In this document: one piece after another, positions 59,734 through 64,000 of the stretch
How the letters are laid out: each line of letters starts with the position of its first letter
How positions within the stretch are numbered: the stretch's first letter is position 1
Source: Abelmoschus esculentus
Taxonomy: Eukaryota > Streptophyta > Magnoliopsida > Malvales > Malvaceae
NCBI GenBank assembly: GCA_035048815.1
Contig: JAUCBN010000047.1
Coordinates: forward strand, 13,482,001 to 13,546,000
Direction of reading: 5' to 3'
DNA length: 64,000 bases
The notes under the pieces: generated by a model
What the model was told of the DNA's origin: nothing
Databases searched by the model: none
Seen by the model: the letters and a program-made list of their open reading frames with translations, nothing else
Translations under genes and position numbers: made by a program

Positions 59734-62700
59734 GTTTATTTTTCCGTTCCTACAACACAGCTAAGCTTTTAAAACTTTGGTCAAAATAACACTTTTAGTC
59801 CTCAAAACTTGTCAAAAAATCATTCAGTTCCAAGTTTTTATTTTTTTTAATTGAGCTGGCGTAAAAATTCATCAAAACAAACAATTTGACAAAAAAAATA
59901 TAATTAGTCCTAATTTTTAATTCAATTCAATAATTTTAGTGGTTTAATTAACAAAATTCATCAAAATATAATTCGTTTTAAATTTACCACTCGATATTAA
60001 TCATTTTTCAATTTAGTGGTTTAATTGGCAAACTATCTTTATTCTAGACCCATATTAAACTGTAATTCTTATAGATAGTTTTCCCTTTATTTTTCTATTA
60101 ATAACACAACAACCCTTTCATTTTTTTCAATTGGATAAAATAACTAATGGAATATGTTTCTTTTTATTTAGGTCCTAAATCACGAATGGGAGTTTGGCTG
60201 GCAAATTCAATTCTATTATTACCAAGTATACGTCAGGAAATTGAAACTACGTCGTTTTAGATGCACCTATAAATATTTGTTCACTCCGTTGTTTGTCTTC
60301 ATTTAAACGGGAGAATGACCTGATTGTAACTAAAATATTAATTGAATAATCTAAATATAATTTTTAATAATTTAATGATTCAAATATAACCTTACTGATA
60401 GTTAAGTTATTTTTCTGTAATTTACCCTTCTATTATTCTTTTAGCGTCCAAAAATCGAAACTACGTCGTTTTGTTTTCATATAGATATTTTCCCCTCTGT
60501 TGTTTGTTTTCATTCTCTTAACTAACTTGAATGGACGAAGAATTCCCAAAAATATTATATTTTAATTATTTTTTCTTAATATAGTGATTGTTGTGAAATT
60601 ATTTTTTTAGAATATTATATATATTCTACGGTAGAATTAAAATCATTATTAAATAGTTTCACTTTTAAATAGTATTAATTAAAGTCGGTATCAGATGAAT
60701 TCAACTTTAAATAATGTTTAAAATTTTGAAATTTCTGTTGTGATGTGATACTATGAGCGTAGATTATGTCATTTAAGCGGTCTTCATCTGTACCATAAAC
60801 TTTATAATCCCAAACTAAAACTACATAGGTATCGGTAGTGGTTATATCGTAATGTTCGTATATTTTGTTAGAGATTTATATAAATATATATAATTATTCT
60901 GATTATGAATTTTTTAAGTTGAGTTTTTATATGTTTAATTCGATTTAACTTATTAAGGTTTTGAGTTAAGTTCGAACTTGAGTCAAGCTCATCTGAACTG
61001 AGCTTTAATTGAGTTAGACTCGAATAACTCACGAGTCGATCAGTTTCATTATCACCTATAAATGTTTACAATTAATTTTGAATAAAAACTTGAACAACTC
61101 AAAAAGAATACAAATAAAATTTAAGTTATAAAATTGGTTAACTCAACGAACTAAAATTTTTACTCGATTTTATTAGATTTTCACCCTTAATTATTAACAT
61201 AACAGTTGCAATTAACGTGATTTCAAATGATAACAAGTATTAAAAAATACACCTAAAATCAAAATATAGAAAAAATTAAAATTTTAGAGTATGTTTATAA
61301 TAACAAATATTAAAAATAAACTTGACTTATAATAAATATTAAAAAATAAATTTTAAATATAAACTTATAATAATAAATATTAAAAATAAATTCTATTAAT
61401 AATATTAAAAAATTATAATAACAAAGTTGGCACAACTCAACCGATGACTATTATTGACTTCGTGTCCTTTCCTTTGAAATTTAAAACAAAATATTAATTT
61501 CCTTAAAATACCTATACTTTTATTAATATATATTTAATAATCTCTAGTATTTTTTTAATATGAATATTTATTTTTTATAGGGAACAAATTATTATTAGAA
61601 ATATAGACTCAATGTTTAAATTTTGTGAATTTATAGAATTTATGATAAAAATAAAGTTTTTTTCTTTAAAAATGAAGGAAATTAAAATTAAAATAAAAAA
61701 AAATAAAAATATACTATGCGTCTATTTTTATTGGTTAACAAATTTTTATAACTATTAAACATCCAAAATAATAAACAATATAAATATCAAACATTCATTT
61801 CGATAAAAAAAACTTTAAACACTTATTGTAAAAAATTATAATCTGACCACTTATTTTAAATAAATTAGATACAAATTAATTACTAATATTAATTAAATAC
61901 AAATAAATATAAAAATAAAATTATTAAATATTAATTTTTTAAGAATAATTCAAATCAGTTGATCCAGAAATTTCTTCCTGCTTCAAAACAATTCCCATCA
62001 TAAATAAATTATTTTAATATCCTTTTCTTTTCAAGTATTTATGGCACATTTAAATTTTTAATTACTTTTAATAAAGTTATCCTACCGCCGCACTATCACG
62101 AGATTAGGCAATTTTTCTCATTCAATTCTCGTTGCTTCTGGTACAAAGCAATCACACCGCCACCGATATATTTACTTTTTATTTTTCAAAAAAAAATAAT
62201 TTTGCTTAAAAAATATTAAATAAATACTATATTCTATATGCTATGAATAATTTTGTTTTAAATATTTCTAATAATAAAAGATAATTATTTAGTGTAATTT
62301 TAATAAAAAAAAAGTTTTACAAGTATTGATAAAGCATGTCATAAAAGTATTACGATATATTAAAATCATATTAAAATAATAAATAAAACGTAATAAAAAT
62401 TAATAAATATTTTATAAAAATAAATAAAAAAAATACGTCATAAGAACAAAATATAAAGTAGCAGAAGGTTATTTTAGTCCAAGCCCATCTGAAACTGCCA
62501 CGTAAGAAGACTCCCGCACTTAAACGCAATAAAAAATATCTCCACGTGGCCGATCATCAATCCTCTATTATATTTTTAACGAAATCTCTATTTATTGATG
62601 GATTGATATAACCACGTATTCAATCATTCGACTAATTAATCAAAATAATATTATATAAATTTATTATAAAGTATTTTTTTAATTAGTAATAGATATAAGT

Positions 62701-63628
62701 CGGGTCGAATTTATAATTTATCTAATTTAAAATAAATAATTATTTTAAACTTAAATTCAATCCGAATCGATTATATCTTTTTAAAAACATGACTTAACTT
62801 AATTTATTTTTAAAAATATGATTTTAGGAAATAATTATAAATAAAAATATTAATTTTAAAGATGTAATTATAAAAATATTATAAATAAAAAATTAATTTT
62901 AAAGACTTAATCATAAAAATATAAAGAGACGTGTTATTAAAATCCTTAAAATATATAGAGATAATTAAAAATTATTGATTTCAAGTCAGGTAAGATTAAA
63001 TATTTTTACTTTAAGTTCGACCTCAATCTGAACTCATCCTTAATAAAAACTTTATTCAAACTTTTTTTAATAAAAATTATACTTCGTTCAATTCAGGTAA
63101 AATACACATATCTAATTTTAATATAATTATTCTATTATCAATACCTGTGGGTCTAAATAACAATTAGTTTAGTTTCACTTAAATAAATCTCAAATTTGAA
63201 GCACTGTATACATAAATAAACATTTGTTGAAAAAAATTCAGCAATCAAAATTAAATATATAATATGAATAAATTTAATAATTTAAAAAATAATATCTTCA
63301 CTTGTTAAAATAATTAATTATTGATAATTTATATTTAATTTTTATTAAAATGTATATACACTTAAAAAATAATTATTCTCTTATTTAGTAAACGTAAAGA
63401 AAATTTCCTTTTATTTTCGTTACTCGTTTTCATTTATTTTTTTGTTCCCTTCGTTTCTTTTTCCTCATTAATTCTCTTATTCCTCCCGCTATAAATACCC
63501 CCTTCTGATCTCTCGTTTAATTCAAAGGAAAGTCATTGTCTTCCTAACGCTCTTCTCTCCGTTCAGGGCTTTTACGTTTTTCTCAGTTCGGCTCTGTTTT
63601 CCTGGTGTTTGGTTTGAGTGGATCGATC
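59734..63628. other. Long AT-rich intergenic region and UGE promoter
   Basis: About 3.9 kb, mostly very AT-rich with no ORF. Two related ~70-bp segments (each with gaaactacgtcgtttt then gttgtttg.cttcatt) lie at about 60238 and 60457, with a degraded GGG...TTTACCC MITE-like piece between (60308-60430). TCGAGT/GAGCTC-rich repeat debris is at 60950-61060. CACGTG at 62543-62548 and the TATA box at 63490 belong to the UGE upstream region. Nothing else is recognisable. Confidence 0.5.
63490..63497 (+). promoter_or_regulatory. TATA box of the UGE gene
   Basis: TATAAATA in a CT-rich context, 132 bp before the ATG at 63629. This puts transcription start near 63520-63530 and gives a ~100-nt CT-rich leader, normal for a plant housekeeping gene. 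Confidence 0.7.
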
Positions 63629-64000
63629 ATGTCGAAGAACATCCTGGTGACCGGTGGAGCAGGTTATATAGGAAGCCACACAGTGTTGCAGCTGCTTTTA
63701 GGCGGATACAAAGTGGTCGTCGCGGATAATCTGGATAATTCCTCGGACGTTGCTATCAAAAGAGTCGAAGAACTCGCCGGGGAATGCGGAAGAAATCTTT
63801 CTTTCCTCCAGGTTCGTTGAACGGTTGAACTCATCGAATTTCATTTTCTTTACAAAAAAGAAAGGAAAAAGTTGTTTCGAATTGTAACTTTGTAATATTT
63901 TAATGGCGATTGCTGAGTTGGTTGCCAGAGTAGGAACCGAGGAACGCGTATTTAATTTCTATGATTAAACTGCTAATTTTGAGTCTAATTGGTTTAAATT
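63629..64000 (+). CDS. UGE: UDP-glucose 4-epimerase, first exon (gene runs past window)
   Basis: The first exon is 63629-63811 (61 codons), ending at a donor GT (CTCCAG|gttcgt); the intron then runs to the window end. The protein begins MSKNILVTGGAGYIGSHTVL with the Rossmann GxxGxxG (G9, G12, G15) that binds NAD+, followed by KVVVADNLDNSSDVAIKRV, including the Asp-Asn-Leu that contacts the adenosine ribose in this family. It interconverts UDP-glucose and UDP-galactose in the cytosol, supplying galactose for cell walls and galactolipids. The catalytic Ser-Tyr-Lys part lies beyond the window. A UGE1/UGE3 or UGE2/4/5 assignment is not possible from this exon. Confidence 0.95.

Overview
This window is nuclear DNA from a dicot plant. 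The genes carry many short GT-AG introns, gene space alternates with very AT-rich intergenic DNA full of short non-autonomous DNA transposons, and the products are plant-specific (chloroplast NdhS, a group III WRKY factor, a VAN3-binding-like protein, RING-H2 ATL proteins). A rosid, perhaps a malvid such as cotton or cacao, would fit, but the species is a guess. Most proteins are split into many exons, so I rebuilt each gene from splice sites, reading-frame continuity and similarity to families I know. Exon coordinates are in the evidence fields.

Layout. 1-1744 (+): 3' part of a VAN3-binding/FORKED-like gene. 2570-5779 (-): mitochondrial formyl-THF deformylase (PURU), with a hAT-type MITE in an intron. 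6850-13485 (-): PQT3-like E3 ligase (DWNN, zinc knuckle, RING/U-box-like). 15378-16304 (-): uncharacterised RRM-like plant protein. 16732-18758 (-): 5'-truncated acyl-CoA oxidase 1-like pseudogene with two stops and a frameshift. 19560-21429 (-): KUA1/MYBS3-type MYB repressor. 21430-24711: repeat-rich, including a tRNA-derived SINE split by a MITE. 24712-37191 (-): four intact tandem 2-oxoglutarate/Fe(II) dioxygenase genes. 39636-41705 (+): CIP1-like coiled-coil protein. 42547-43654 (+): DUF3593 membrane protein. 44196-45616 (-): group III WRKY factor. 47303-49415 and 50995-52448 (-): tandem pair of GUB_WAK plus RING-H2 (ATL20/21-like) genes. 56847-57548 (-): NdhS (CRR31). 58647-58960 (+): type-A response-regulator pseudogene. 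59424-59500 (+): orphan exon of a PH-domain protein. 59661-59733 (+): tRNA-Ala(CGC). 63629-end (+): first exon of UDP-glucose 4-epimerase.

The genes do not form one pathway. From memory, the left block (VAN3BP-like, PURU, PQT3, MYB) has the gene order of Arabidopsis At5g47390-47440, and the right block (WRKY53-like, NdhS, PH protein, UGE) resembles At4g23810-23920. I see no convincing undescribed defence or biosynthetic system. The points most worth a second look are the dioxygenase array with its precise intron difference, the nested and well-delimited transposons, and the decayed gene relics.
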